The translations under genes and the position numbers were made by a program. This document shows, piece after piece, positions 24,632 through 32,697 of a DNA stretch of 64,000 nucleotides (position 1 is the first letter of the stretch; each line of letters begins with the position of its first letter). The notes under the pieces are model-generated. The model searched no databases. It was not told where the DNA came from and worked only from the letters and a program-made list of their open reading frames with translations. Origin of the DNA: UBA4312 sp002394635 (GTDB lineage: Bacteria > Bacillota_I > Bacilli_A > Erysipelotrichales > Erysipelotrichaceae); assembly GCA_946539765.1 (NCBI GenBank), contig CAMNHO010000009.1, positions 1 to 64,000 on the forward strand. Reading direction: 5' to 3'.

Positions 24632-26479
24632 TTATTCTAATATTAGTCCTTCATCAAACTGAGAGTTATATAACTGCGCATAGAAACCATTTTTCTCTAA
24701 CAGCTCTTCGTGCTTTCCCTGCTCTACTATATCCCCATGATTCATCACCAGAATCAGATCCGCATTCCGGATCGTAGACAGACGATGTGCGATAATAAAG
24801 CTGGTTCTTCCTTTCATCAAAGCATCCATAGCTTTTTGGATCAACTCTTCCGTGCGCGTATCCACGGAAGATGTAGCTTCATCCAGGATCAGGACATTCG
24901 CATCAGCCAATATAGCCCGGGCTATCGTCAACAGCTGCTTCTGTCCCTGGGAAATATTGGTCGCATCTTCATTTAATTCCATTTTATATCCGCCCGGCAG
25001 CGTTTCGATGAAATGATCGGCATGAGCCGCTTTGGCTGCCTCATACACTTCCTCATCGGTTGCGTCCAGACGGCCATAACGGATATTTTCCATAATGGTG
25101 CCTTTAAATAACCATGTATCTTGTAAAACCATTCCGAAATGTTTTCGTACGTCCTTACGGTTCATCTTATTTACATCACAGCCATCCAGAAGGATCCGCC
25201 CTTCATTAACATCATAGAAGCGCATAAGCAGTTTGACCATGGTGGTCTTACCAGCTCCGGTCGGCCCGACGATGGCCACCTTTTGTCCCGGTTTGGCAAC
25301 GGCGCTGAAATCCTTGATCACAACCACATTCGGATCATAACCGAATCGAACATGTTCAAATGCCACTTCGCCTTCCACATGTTCCAATACGATTGCATTT
25401 TCCACTTCCTGCGCTTCTTCTTTTTCATCCAGGAATTCAAACACACGCTCACTGGCAGCTGCCATGGATTGAACCATATTAATGATCTGTGCCATCTGTT
25501 GGATCGGCTGGGTAAACTGGCGAACATATTGAATAAAAGCTTGAATATCCCCAATACCGATCACACCATGGATTGCCAACAATCCACCGCTGATGGCGAC
25601 CCCTACATACCCCATATTTCCGACAAAGACCATGACCGGCTGCATCAATCCGGATAAAAACTGTGATTTCCATGCAGACTGATACAAGATTTCATTGGTC
25701 TCATTAAATGTTTTTACAACATCCTCTTCCTTATTAAAAGCCTGTACGACCAAATGACCACTGTAGGTTTCTTCCACCTGTCCGTTGATATGTCCCAAAT
25801 ATTCCTGTTGGCGACGGAAGTGCTTTTGGGAAAACTTGACAACCAACGATACAAACAAGATCGATATCGGCAGGATGACCAGAGCAATCAGTGTCATCAA
25901 CGGAGAAATCGATACCATCATGATCAGAATTCCGATCAAAGTGGCAAAGGAGGTAATGATCTGTGTGATGCTTTGATTCAATCCCATCCCCAATGTATCC
26001 ACATCGTTGGTAATGCGGGAAAGAACCTCTCCATAGGTACGACTTTCAAAATATTTCATCGGGATCCGATTGATCTTTTCGGAAATATCCTTACGAATAC
26101 GGAAGCAGATCTTCTGTGTGATGGAAGTCATGATCCATCCCTGAAAGAAATTCGCTAGGGCGCTGAATATATACAAACCCAATGTAATCAGTAAGACATT
26201 GCGTATATACATAAAGTCAATACCGCCAGTACCGGCAATCTTACGCATCAGACCATCAAACAACGCATTGGTTGCCCTTGCCATGATCTTAGGACCCGCT
26301 ACCGAGAAGGCAGTTGACAATACCGCCAGGATCATCACAAATACAATCAGATACTTATAACTGCCAATGTACTGCAGCAGATTCTTCATCGCCTTTTTAA
26401 AATTCTTTGGTTTTTCGCCGGGAGCCATACGCCCTCCCGGTCCATGATGGCGTGGAGCCTGTGTTTTTTGTTCGCTCAT
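24632..26479 (-). CDS. ABC exporter half-transporter (fused permease-ATPase), 615 aa
   Basis: An N-terminal basic tail is followed by six membrane helices (about 40-335) and a C-terminal ATPase. Walker A GPTGAGKTT (about 409-417), the Q-loop VLQDTWLF, signature NISQGQKQLL (about 508-517), Walker B VLILDEATSSVD and H-loop IIAHRLST are intact. The signature reads SQGQ instead of SGGQ, seen in several heterodimeric exporters. It overlaps the upstream 771-residue half-transporter gene by four bases, so the two should form a heterodimeric exporter of the YheI/YheH or BmrCD type. The upstream MarR regulator suggests export of toxic compounds or drugs. Confidence 0.92.
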   Translation of the reverse strand: MSEQKTQAPRHHGPGGRMAPGEKPKNFKKAMKNLLQYIGSYKYLIVFVMILAVLSTAFSVAGPKIMARATNALFDGLMRKIAGTGGIDFMYIRNVLLITLGLYIFSALANFFQGWIMTSITQKICFRIRKDISEKINRIPMKYFESRTYGEVLSRITNDVDTLGMGLNQSITQIITSFATLIGILIMMVSISPLMTLIALVILPISILFVSLVVKFSQKHFRRQQEYLGHINGQVEETYSGHLVVQAFNKEEDVVKTFNETNEILYQSAWKSQFLSGLMQPVMVFVGNMGYVGVAISGGLLAIHGVIGIGDIQAFIQYVRQFTQPIQQMAQIINMVQSMAAASERVFEFLDEKEEAQEVENAIVLEHVEGEVAFEHVRFGYDPNVVVIKDFSAVAKPGQKVAIVGPTGAGKTTMVKLLMRFYDVNEGRILLDGCDVNKMNRKDVRKHFGMVLQDTWLFKGTIMENIRYGRLDATDEEVYEAAKAAHADHFIETLPGGYKMELNEDATNISQGQKQLLTIARAILADANVLILDEATSSVDTRTEELIQKAMDALMKGRTSFIIAHRLSTIRNADLILVMNHGDIVEQGKHEELLEKNGFYAQLYNSQFDEGLILE

Positions 26480-28791
26480 GCCCAGACCACCTCCTTCACG
26501 CTTTTTTCCAGTTCTTCTTCCGAAAGCTGACTGGTCGCAATTTCCTGATAGACTTGACAGGTTTTCAGCAATTCGGCATGTGTTCCTTTGCCGACAACCT
26601 TGCCTCTTCGCAGAACGATAATCTGATCCGCATGCAGGATCGTACTGATCCGTTGTGCCACAATGATCACCGCCTTGTCTTTGACCTGCGATTCCAGTGC
26701 TTTACGTAGATTGGCATCTGTCTTCATATCCAGAGCAGAGAAACTGTCGTCAAAGACCAGAATACGCGAAGGCTTCACCAAGGCACGCGCAATCGCTAAA
26801 CGCTGCTTCTGCCCACCGGATACATTGCTGCCACCTTGGGCAATGGCCTTTTCAAACTGCCCAGGATCACTTTCGATAAAATCGATTGCCTGAGCTGTCT
26901 TAGCGGCTTTTCGCATATCTTCTGTTGTCGCTTCTCTATTCCCGAATCGCAAATTGGAAGAAACCGTTCCGGAGAACAACACGCCCTTTTGCGGCACAAA
27001 CGCAATCTGGTCACGGAGATCCTTCAGACGGATGTTTCGAATGTCATGCCCATCCAGCTCGATGGATCCTTCTGTGACATCGTAAAAACGCGGGATCAGA
27101 TTCACCACGGTGGATTTTCCACAGCCGGTGCTGCCGATAATCGCGGTCGTCTGCCCTGGTTGAACGGTAAAATCAATATCGGACAACACTTCTTTTTTCG
27201 CATTCGGATACCGGAAGTGAACATGGCGAAATGATAATACACCTTGCCCTTCGGTATACGGCTCCGGTTCATTCGGATCGGCAATGGACGGAACGGTCTG
27301 TAACACCTCATCAATTCGGTCTGCTGCTACACCCGCTCTTGGCAGCATAATAGACATCGCAGTCAGCATTAAAAAGGACATGACAATCTGCATGGAATAG
27401 GTTATAAATGCGGTCATAGCCCCGACCTGCAATGTTCCGGCATCGATTCGATGTGCGGACACCCAGACGATCAATAACGTTGTACAGTTCATAATGATCA
27501 TCATACAAGGCATCATGAATGTCATAACACGGTTGGTAAACAATTGTGTTTTCATCAAATTTTCATTCGCTGTCTCAAATCGTAAGGCTTGTTCTTTTTC
27601 CCTGCCAAAAGCACGGATCACGGATAAGCCTGTCAATATCTCACGGGAAACTAGATTCAGCTGATCGATCAGTTTCTGCATCAATTTAAATTTTGGCATC
27701 GCTACACTGACAAGCAGCAATACAAGGCCGGAAATCATCAATACGGTCATCACAATGATCCAGCCCATATGCGCTTTGGTCTCCATCACCTTCAGGATCC
27801 CTCCGATTCCTAAGATCGGCGCATACAGAGCCATGCGCAGCATCATCGTTGTCACCATCTGGATCTGCTGCACATCATTGGTGCTTCGGGTAATCAATGA
27901 TGCCGTAGAAAACTGATCCATCTCCGTATTTGAAAATCGAACGACCCGTTCAAAAATGGAACCCCTTAGTTTTCTTCCAATACCGGCCCCGGTCCGGGCC
28001 GACAGAAAACCAGCTGCCACAGACGCAATCAGCATTAAACCGGCCATACTCAACATTCGCTTTCCCTGGTTCCAAAGATACTGGATCTGGATCGCATCTA
28101 CATCTACATTCGCTTCCTTGTCACATTGGATCGCATAAGATATCCCCATGGATTTCAATGTATTGCTGCCGATGGTATCTATCATGGTTTCCATCTGTGT
28201 CCGCATCTGCTCTATCGATACACTTCCATCGGCTAAAATGGTCAGCATCAGAGGGCGCACATCCACATAAGTGGATACTTTGCCGTTTTCATCCTCAGCT
28301 TCAAAGGTTTTCAGCTGAACCTGCAATAATTGGGAAATCTGCTCGACAGTCATGGAACGGATCTGCTCTTCTGTCACAGGAATATTCGGATTGGCTTCCA
28401 GAGACTTTATTACCAGATCCTTAAATGAGTCTTCCTTCATATTTCCCATTTGATATGCCATGACTATCGGCATCAATAACTTGTCATCCAATTGGTCCAG
28501 TTCTTGTTCGGACAGATTCTTTAACTCATAGATGTCTTCCTTCTTTGTATATGAGGTTTCCAGCAGTTCTTTTTCATCCTCGGTCATCACCACTTCAGAT
28601 AACGACATCTCCTGATTCGTCATCTTCTTCGGAAGAATATGAGATATCCCATGATTCTGGATACCCACATCAATCAGGTCTGATGTATAAGATGGCAGCG
28701 ACAGATCACAGTACGCCTGCAATCCCAACATACAAAAAATCAAGATGACCATATACCAATATGGAATCAAATTCTTAAATATCTTTCGCAT
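26476..28791 (-). CDS. ABC exporter half-transporter with long extracellular insert, about 771 aa
   Basis: Permease-ATPase fusion. Between the first helix (about 10-28) and the second (about 245-262) lies an extracellular, acidic insert of about 200 residues (MTNQEMSLSEVVMTEDEKELLETSY, SLEANPNIPVTEEQIRSM), which is why it exceeds the usual 580-600. Walker A GSTGCGKST, Q-loop FVPQKGVLF, signature NVSGGQKQRLAIARAL and Walker B ILVFDDSFSALD are visible; the Walker B next residue is Asp rather than the catalytic Glu, typical of the degenerate site of heterodimeric exporters. ATG 28791 is preferred to 28800 because of ribosome binding site spacing. It overlaps the MarR gene and its partner. Confidence 0.9.
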   Translation of the reverse strand: MRKIFKNLIPYWYMVILIFCMLGLQAYCDLSLPSYTSDLIDVGIQNHGISHILPKKMTNQEMSLSEVVMTEDEKELLETSYTKKEDIYELKNLSEQELDQLDDKLLMPIVMAYQMGNMKEDSFKDLVIKSLEANPNIPVTEEQIRSMTVEQISQLLQVQLKTFEAEDENGKVSTYVDVRPLMLTILADGSVSIEQMRTQMETMIDTIGSNTLKSMGISYAIQCDKEANVDVDAIQIQYLWNQGKRMLSMAGLMLIASVAAGFLSARTGAGIGRKLRGSIFERVVRFSNTEMDQFSTASLITRSTNDVQQIQMVTTMMLRMALYAPILGIGGILKVMETKAHMGWIIVMTVLMISGLVLLLVSVAMPKFKLMQKLIDQLNLVSREILTGLSVIRAFGREKEQALRFETANENLMKTQLFTNRVMTFMMPCMMIIMNCTTLLIVWVSAHRIDAGTLQVGAMTAFITYSMQIVMSFLMLTAMSIMLPRAGVAADRIDEVLQTVPSIADPNEPEPYTEGQGVLSFRHVHFRYPNAKKEVLSDIDFTVQPGQTTAIIGSTGCGKSTVVNLIPRFYDVTEGSIELDGHDIRNIRLKDLRDQIAFVPQKGVLFSGTVSSNLRFGNREATTEDMRKAAKTAQAIDFIESDPGQFEKAIAQGGSNVSGGQKQRLAIARALVKPSRILVFDDSFSALDMKTDANLRKALESQVKDKAVIIVAQRISTILHADQIIVLRRGKVVGKGTHAELLKTCQVYQEIATSQLSEEELEKSVKEVVWA

Positions 28792-29218
28792 TTCCCTCAT
28801 CTCCTATCAATTTATCCAGCAATCCGATCAGATTTCGTTTATCCTGCGGATCCAGCTTTCCGAAAAAAGCTTTCCACTGTTTTCTTTTTTGAGCAGCTTC
28901 ATTTTCTGCCTGTCTTTTTCCTTCCTCTGTCAACAGCAGCAAATATGTTCTTTTATCCTTCTCACCTTGTACTTTGCGTATATAACCGTCTCGCTCCAGT
29001 TTACTGACCATTTCACTTAATGTGGAAGGGCTGACCTTGATATCATCCAACAACTCTTTTTGGTGGACTGGATGCGTTTTTTCAGCCAGCAGCATCAATA
29101 TCATATTTCTGTGAAACGCTTTTTTAGCCTGGGGATCCGAACTGGTACAATTCTTTTGAAGCTCTTTTTTTACCTGCCTCAATTTAAAAAAGATCTGCTG
29201 ATCCAATGATTTATTCAT
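28775..29218 (-). CDS. MarR-family transcriptional regulator, 147 aa
   Basis: A winged helix-turn-helix fills residues about 30-110: LAEKTHPVHQKELLDDIKVSPSTLSEMVSKLERDGYIRKVQGEKDKRTYLLLLTEEGKRQAE. The DxRxxxLxLT wing is intact. MarR dimers usually bind a palindrome over their own promoter and release it when a phenolic or toxic ligand binds. The gene heads the operon with the ABC heterodimer and overlaps the next gene by 17 bases, so it is probably the local repressor of the exporter. A matching inverted repeat lies over its promoter. Confidence 0.92.
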   Translation of the reverse strand: MNKSLDQQIFFKLRQVKKELQKNCTSSDPQAKKAFHRNMILMLLAEKTHPVHQKELLDDIKVSPSTLSEMVSKLERDGYIRKVQGEKDKRTYLLLLTEEGKRQAENEAAQKRKQWKAFFGKLDPQDKRNLIGLLDKLIGDEGNAKDI

Positions 29219-29241
29219 AAAGCACCTCTAATAAATTCGTA

Positions 29242-29307
29242 ACCGAACTATAACATAGTCTATTAATTCGGTCAATTTGACAGACATACGAACTACTTTA
29301 TTATGAT
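29242..29307. promoter_or_regulatory. divergent promoters of marR-ABC and purC with MarR-type operator
   Basis: Minus strand: TTGACC (29270-29275), 17 bases, TATAGT (29247-29252). The inverted repeat ACCGAA (29242-29247) ... TTCGGT (29267-29272) covers both boxes and is a likely MarR operator. Plus strand: TTGACA (29277-29282), 19 bases, TATGAT (29302-29307) for purC, starting five bases from the operator edge. Confidence 0.7.
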
Positions 29308-29366
29308 TTTATCTTGAGTTCTTTTTAAAAGTTTCTTATACTTATTCAGTAAAAAGGAGGCCCTCT

Positions 29367-30239
29367 ATGAAAGAGTATCAACCGTTTAAAGCCGGTAAAG
29401 TTCGCGAGATTTACGATAATGACGATTCCCTGATCATGGTCGCAACCGACCGCATCAGCGCTTTTGACCACATTTTAAAAAACGAGATCACAAAAAAAGG
29501 AACCATTCTGACACAGATGTCTAAATTCTGGTTTGATTACACAAAGGATATTGTCCCAAACCATATGATCAGTACGGATACCAACGATATGCCGGAATTT
29601 TTCCGCAATGATAAGTTTGCAGGCAAAAGTATGCTCGTTAAAAAATTAACCATGCTGCCAATTGAATGTATTGTTCGTGGATACATCACCGGATCCGGAT
29701 GGGCTAGCTATCAGGAGAATGGTACCGTATGCGGTATTTCTCTGCCGGCAGGTCTACAGGAATGCGATAAGCTGCCGGAACCGATCTTCACACCAAGCAC
29801 AAAAGCCGACCTTGGTGATCATGATGAGAATATCGATATTGAAAAAACGATTGAGATTCTGGAGAAGGAATTCCCGGGAAAAGGAAAAGAATACGCCGAA
29901 AGAATCAGTGAAGCTACCATTGCCCTGTATAAAAAATGCGCTGACTACGCATTGACACGTGGCATCATCATTGCTGATACTAAGTTTGAATTCGGCCTGG
30001 ATGAAAACGGAAATGTTGTCTTGGCTGATGAGATGCTGACACCGGACAGCTCCCGTTTCTGGCCACTGGATGGTTATAAACCAGGGCAGTCACAGCCATC
30101 ATTTGACAAGCAGTATGTACGTGACTGGTTAAAAGCCAATCCGGGTAGTGACTATCTACTGCCACAGGATGTCATTGACATGACTATTTCCAAATACAAA
30201 GAAGCGTATTTCTTATTAACAGGAAAAGAAATCGCATAA
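29367..30239 (+). CDS. purC: phosphoribosylaminoimidazole-succinocarboxamide synthase
   Basis: 290 residues, the longer form of SAICAR synthetase (about 240 in many bacteria, about 300 in others). It joins CAIR and aspartate with ATP in purine synthesis. Seen are GKVREIYDNDDSLIMVATDRISAFDHIL (about 10-37), MLVKKLTMLPIECIVRGYITGSGW (about 88-111), FTPSTKADLGDHDENI (about 138-153) and IIIADTKFEFGLDENGNVVLADEMLTPDSSRFW (about 197-229). AAAGGAGG precedes the ATG. It stands alone, with its own promoter and terminator and no other pur gene in the window. Confidence 0.96.
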   Translation: MKEYQPFKAGKVREIYDNDDSLIMVATDRISAFDHILKNEITKKGTILTQMSKFWFDYTKDIVPNHMISTDTNDMPEFFRNDKFAGKSMLVKKLTMLPIECIVRGYITGSGWASYQENGTVCGISLPAGLQECDKLPEPIFTPSTKADLGDHDENIDIEKTIEILEKEFPGKGKEYAERISEATIALYKKCADYALTRGIIIADTKFEFGLDENGNVVLADEMLTPDSSRFWPLDGYKPGQSQPSFDKQYVRDWLKANPGSDYLLPQDVIDMTISKYKEAYFLLTGKEIA

Positions 30240-30247
30240 TAATGAAC

Positions 30248-30293
30248 AAAAGCTCTTCTCAAAGTTGAATCACTTTGAAAAGAGCTTTTCTAT
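30248..30293 (+). terminator. terminator of purC
   Basis: AAAAGCTCTT...AAGAGCTTTT (30248-30257 with 30280-30289) encloses a second stem TCAAAGT/ACTTTGA. It is long and symmetrical, followed by a T-rich stretch. Confidence 0.85.
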
Positions 30294-30340
30294 TTTATAA
30301 GATTCATTCCCTGTTAACGAAGATCTGTTCAATCGATGGA

Positions 30341-30976
30341 TTATACAATCTCCTTTTTCTCATACAATTTGATGGTCAAGATCCATGCGCCTGCATAGAC
30401 TAAAGCAGCCAATACCACTGCCGCAACGGCAGCCCCTGTTCCCGATGTATTCTGAAACACTTGATAAACCTGATCAGACAGGTTCATCATAACAACTGCC
30501 ATGGAAACCACAAGAGCCATGATGACATAGCGAGCCAGCATCCCCTTCTGGGAGCCAAAATACATATTTAAAGGAATCGTTCCGATTGTGATGACTACCG
30601 TAAACAGATACATGGTCATCGATGTAAGTCCGATCCATTCCATGTTCATATAGCCATTGACCAGACCGGCAATCACAGACATAATGATATGCAACAAAAT
30701 GATGCCTCCACCGCTCATCAAAGCGAATACATATTTTTCGGATACGATCGTCTTACGTGATAAAGGTAGACATTCACAATAGCTAAACCATTTCATCTGA
30801 TCATCGATCTGGATGGATGATGTACTCAGGACATTGATAAAGAATACGCCATAAATTGTCCAGAATGAGTTTTGAAGCCATGCACCGGCCACAGTAAATC
30901 CTATCGAAACCAGAAGAAATATCTTATACTGTCGAACCAGTAATAACATATCCTTATAAAGTAATCCTTTCATCAT
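30341..30976 (-). CDS. ABC-2 type transporter permease, 211 aa
   Basis: Six hydrophobic helices are visible, beginning with MMKGLLYKDMLLLVRQYKIFLLVSIGF, the N-terminal pattern of ABC-2 (DUF3796/ABC2-membrane-5-like) permeases. The loop IDDQMKWFSYCECLPLSRKTIVSEKYVF is the usual cytoplasmic coupling region. It overlaps the ATPase gene by 23 bases and is the last gene of a GntR-ATPase-permease operon. Such systems export peptides or antibiotics, or respond to cell-envelope stress. The product and substrate are not known. Confidence 0.87.
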   Translation of the reverse strand: MMKGLLYKDMLLLVRQYKIFLLVSIGFTVAGAWLQNSFWTIYGVFFINVLSTSSIQIDDQMKWFSYCECLPLSRKTIVSEKYVFALMSGGGIILLHIIMSVIAGLVNGYMNMEWIGLTSMTMYLFTVVITIGTIPLNMYFGSQKGMLARYVIMALVVSMAVVMMNLSDQVYQVFQNTSGTGAAVAAVVLAALVYAGAWILTIKLYEKKEIV

Positions 30977-31817
30977 CCTCTTCTCCTTTGATCATATAAA
31001 TAAACAGATCTTCCAAATCAAATGTGGTAGCCGTCAATTCCTTAGGAACTGCACTTCTTTCCATAAATACATCCACCCCGTAGCGGTTTTCTCTTTTTCC
31101 CAATACAGAAGCAGGATCCAATGCCAGATACTGGTCATAGGTACATTGCACACGTCCGTATTTTTCATAGATCCGGTCTTTTTCTTCTTCAAAAATCAGC
31201 TGTCCATCCTCAATAAAGAGAATATAATCACAAGCCTTTTCCAGGTCACTGACTATGTGACTGCTCATCAGTACTGAATGCTCTTCATTCCGGGTAAACT
31301 CCAACAGCAGATCCAGGATCTCATCCCTTACCAACGGATCTAGACCACTGGTTGCTTCATCGAGGATCAACAGATCCGGATGATGCGATAAGGCACAGAT
31401 GATCATCACCTTCATTTTGTTGCCTCGGGACAGATCTTTAAACAATGTCTCCATTGGCACCTTTAATTTATTACATAAACGGATATACAATTCCCTATCC
31501 CACTGCTGATAGATGGAAGCCATCATACGGCCGATTTCCGGAGCCTTCAAATAAGAAGGCATTCCTTCGTTATCCATGACGATTCCAATCTTTTCTTTCA
31601 AGGATGGGATTGATTTTAAATCGGCATGTCCCAAAACTTCAACCGTTCCTCCGTCCTTGTTTATCATTCGCAGAATGGCTCGCAGGATGGTTGTCTTGCC
31701 GGCACCGTTCTGTCCGACCATTCCCATGATCGTCCCGGAAGGTAAAGTAAAAGATATATTTTTTAAAGAAAAGTTTGCGTAGTTTTTTTGCAGTTTTTCT
31801 ACTTTGATCGCATTCAT
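30954..31817 (-). CDS. ABC transporter ATP-binding protein (YtrB/CcmA type), 287 aa
   Basis: Walker A GQNGAGKTT (about 36-44), Q-loop/partner MDNEGMPSYLKAPE, the signature region LSRGNKMKVMIICAL (about 130-144), Walker B LLILDEATSGLD (about 150-161) and H-loop LMSSHIVSDLE are present. The signature begins LSRGN in place of LSGGQ, common in this subfamily. The C-terminal 70 residues are the usual regulatory tail. It pairs with the permease encoded downstream and is co-regulated with the YtrA-type repressor whose gene it overlaps by four bases. Confidence 0.9.
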   Translation of the reverse strand: MNAIKVEKLQKNYANFSLKNISFTLPSGTIMGMVGQNGAGKTTILRAILRMINKDGGTVEVLGHADLKSIPSLKEKIGIVMDNEGMPSYLKAPEIGRMMASIYQQWDRELYIRLCNKLKVPMETLFKDLSRGNKMKVMIICALSHHPDLLILDEATSGLDPLVRDEILDLLLEFTRNEEHSVLMSSHIVSDLEKACDYILFIEDGQLIFEEEKDRIYEKYGRVQCTYDQYLALDPASVLGKRENRYGVDVFMERSAVPKELTATTFDLEDLFIYMIKGEEDDERITL

Positions 31818-32191
31818 GATTCATCCTCCCAAATGGTATTCCACATCTCCAGTATTTCATCTTTTGTACATTGGATTCGTGAAGATAAGAACATAATGTC
31901 CATCATATGTCCCTCAATTTCCCTTAGTGTATTCTCTCGGATCCAATCCATATTCATTTCTGCCACAAAACAGCCTTTGCCAGCCACTGTATAGATAAAT
32001 CCTTCTTTTTCCAGTTCTTCATATGCCCGTTTTGTGGTGATTACGCTGATTCGCAGATCCTTCGCCAGATTTCGGATCGACGGTAAACTATCATCCGGCT
32101 TCAAGTCTCCGTTTACAATTTCATTGCGAATCTGATCATATACCTGCTTATAAATAGGAATTCCGCTTTTATTGTCAATAAATAGATTCAT
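31814..32191 (-). CDS. GntR-family regulator, YtrA subfamily, 125 aa
   Basis: The short GntR form: winged helix at about 8-75 (IPIYKQVYDQIRNEIVNGDLKPDDSLPSIRNLAKDLRISVITTKRAYEELEKEGFIYTVAGKGCFVAE) and a small C-terminal dimerisation tail. YtrA-type regulators repress adjacent ABC operons and in several species respond to cell-wall-active antibiotics. The palindrome CTGTATATATACAG directly upstream is a likely operator. First gene of the operon with the ATPase and permease. Confidence 0.9.
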   Translation of the reverse strand: MNLFIDNKSGIPIYKQVYDQIRNEIVNGDLKPDDSLPSIRNLAKDLRISVITTKRAYEELEKEGFIYTVAGKGCFVAEMNMDWIRENTLREIEGHMMDIMFLSSRIQCTKDEILEMWNTIWEDES

Positions 32192-32200
32192 TGTGCACCT

Positions 32201-32241
32201 CTGTATATATACAGTATATACAGTAAATACGGTTTTGGCAA
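32201..32241 (-). promoter_or_regulatory. promoter and operator of the YtrA-type operon
   Basis: Minus strand: TTGCCA (32236-32241), 17 bases, TATACT (32213-32218). A perfect palindrome CTGTATATATACAG (32201-32214) overlaps the -10 box and presumed start site, and a second GTATATAC half-site lies beside it. This placement fits autorepression. Confidence 0.7.
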
Positions 32242-32242
32242 G

Positions 32243-32265
32243 AAAAAAAGAGGATTTCTCCTCTT
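32243..32265 (-). terminator. terminator of ndk
   Basis: AGAGGA (32249-32254) pairs with TCCTCT (32259-32264). Minus-strand 3' side has seven T. It overlaps the last bases of ndk. Confidence 0.8.
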
Positions 32266-32668
32266 ATCCGAAAAATCTCTGGATTTCAATCTGTGCGTTT
32301 TCCACAGAATCTGATCCATGAATAATATTATTCGTTGTGCTTGTCGCATAGTCACCGCGAATCGTTCCGGCGGCTGCCTCTTCATATTTTGTAGCGCCCA
32401 TCAGGATCCGCATGCCCTTTACAGCATTATCTCCTTCCACGATCATCGCCAATACCGGTCCACTGGTCATGTATGCCAGCATTTCCGGAAAAAACGGCTT
32501 ATCAGCTACATGGGCATAATGCTCCCTTAGGATGTCTTCTCCTAAGTTCATCATTTGAGCTTTCACAATTTTAAAGCCTTTCTTTTCAATCCGGGAAATT
32601 ACTTCTCCCATCAGACCGCGTTGTACGCAGTCTGGTTTTAACATGATATATGTTTGTTCTACTGCCAT
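32264..32668 (-). CDS. ndk: nucleoside diphosphate kinase
   Basis: About 134 residues from ATG 32668, which has AGGAGG eight bases upstream; the in-frame ATG at 32701 precedes that site and lies within the upstream gene. It transfers gamma-phosphate between nucleoside triphosphates and diphosphates. EQTYIMLKPDCVQRGLMGEVISRIEKKGF (about 4-32), GPVLAMIVEGDNAV (about 71-84), GTIRGDYA (about 103-110) and NIIHGSDSVENAQIEI (about 115-130, with the phosphorylated His) are all in place. It follows the GDPD-phosphoesterase gene closely. Confidence 0.96.
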   Translation of the reverse strand: MAVEQTYIMLKPDCVQRGLMGEVISRIEKKGFKIVKAQMMNLGEDILREHYAHVADKPFFPEMLAYMTSGPVLAMIVEGDNAVKGMRILMGATKYEEAAAGTIRGDYATSTTNNIIHGSDSVENAQIEIQRFFG

Positions 32669-32697
32669 ATTCTTTCCTCCTGAACACGTCAAGTATA

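Noticed and set aside
24632..28791. Cysteine- or lantibiotic-exporter system
   Set aside because: The two ABC half-transporters lack a peptidase domain and no precursor peptide is nearby. MarR control fits a drug-type exporter better.
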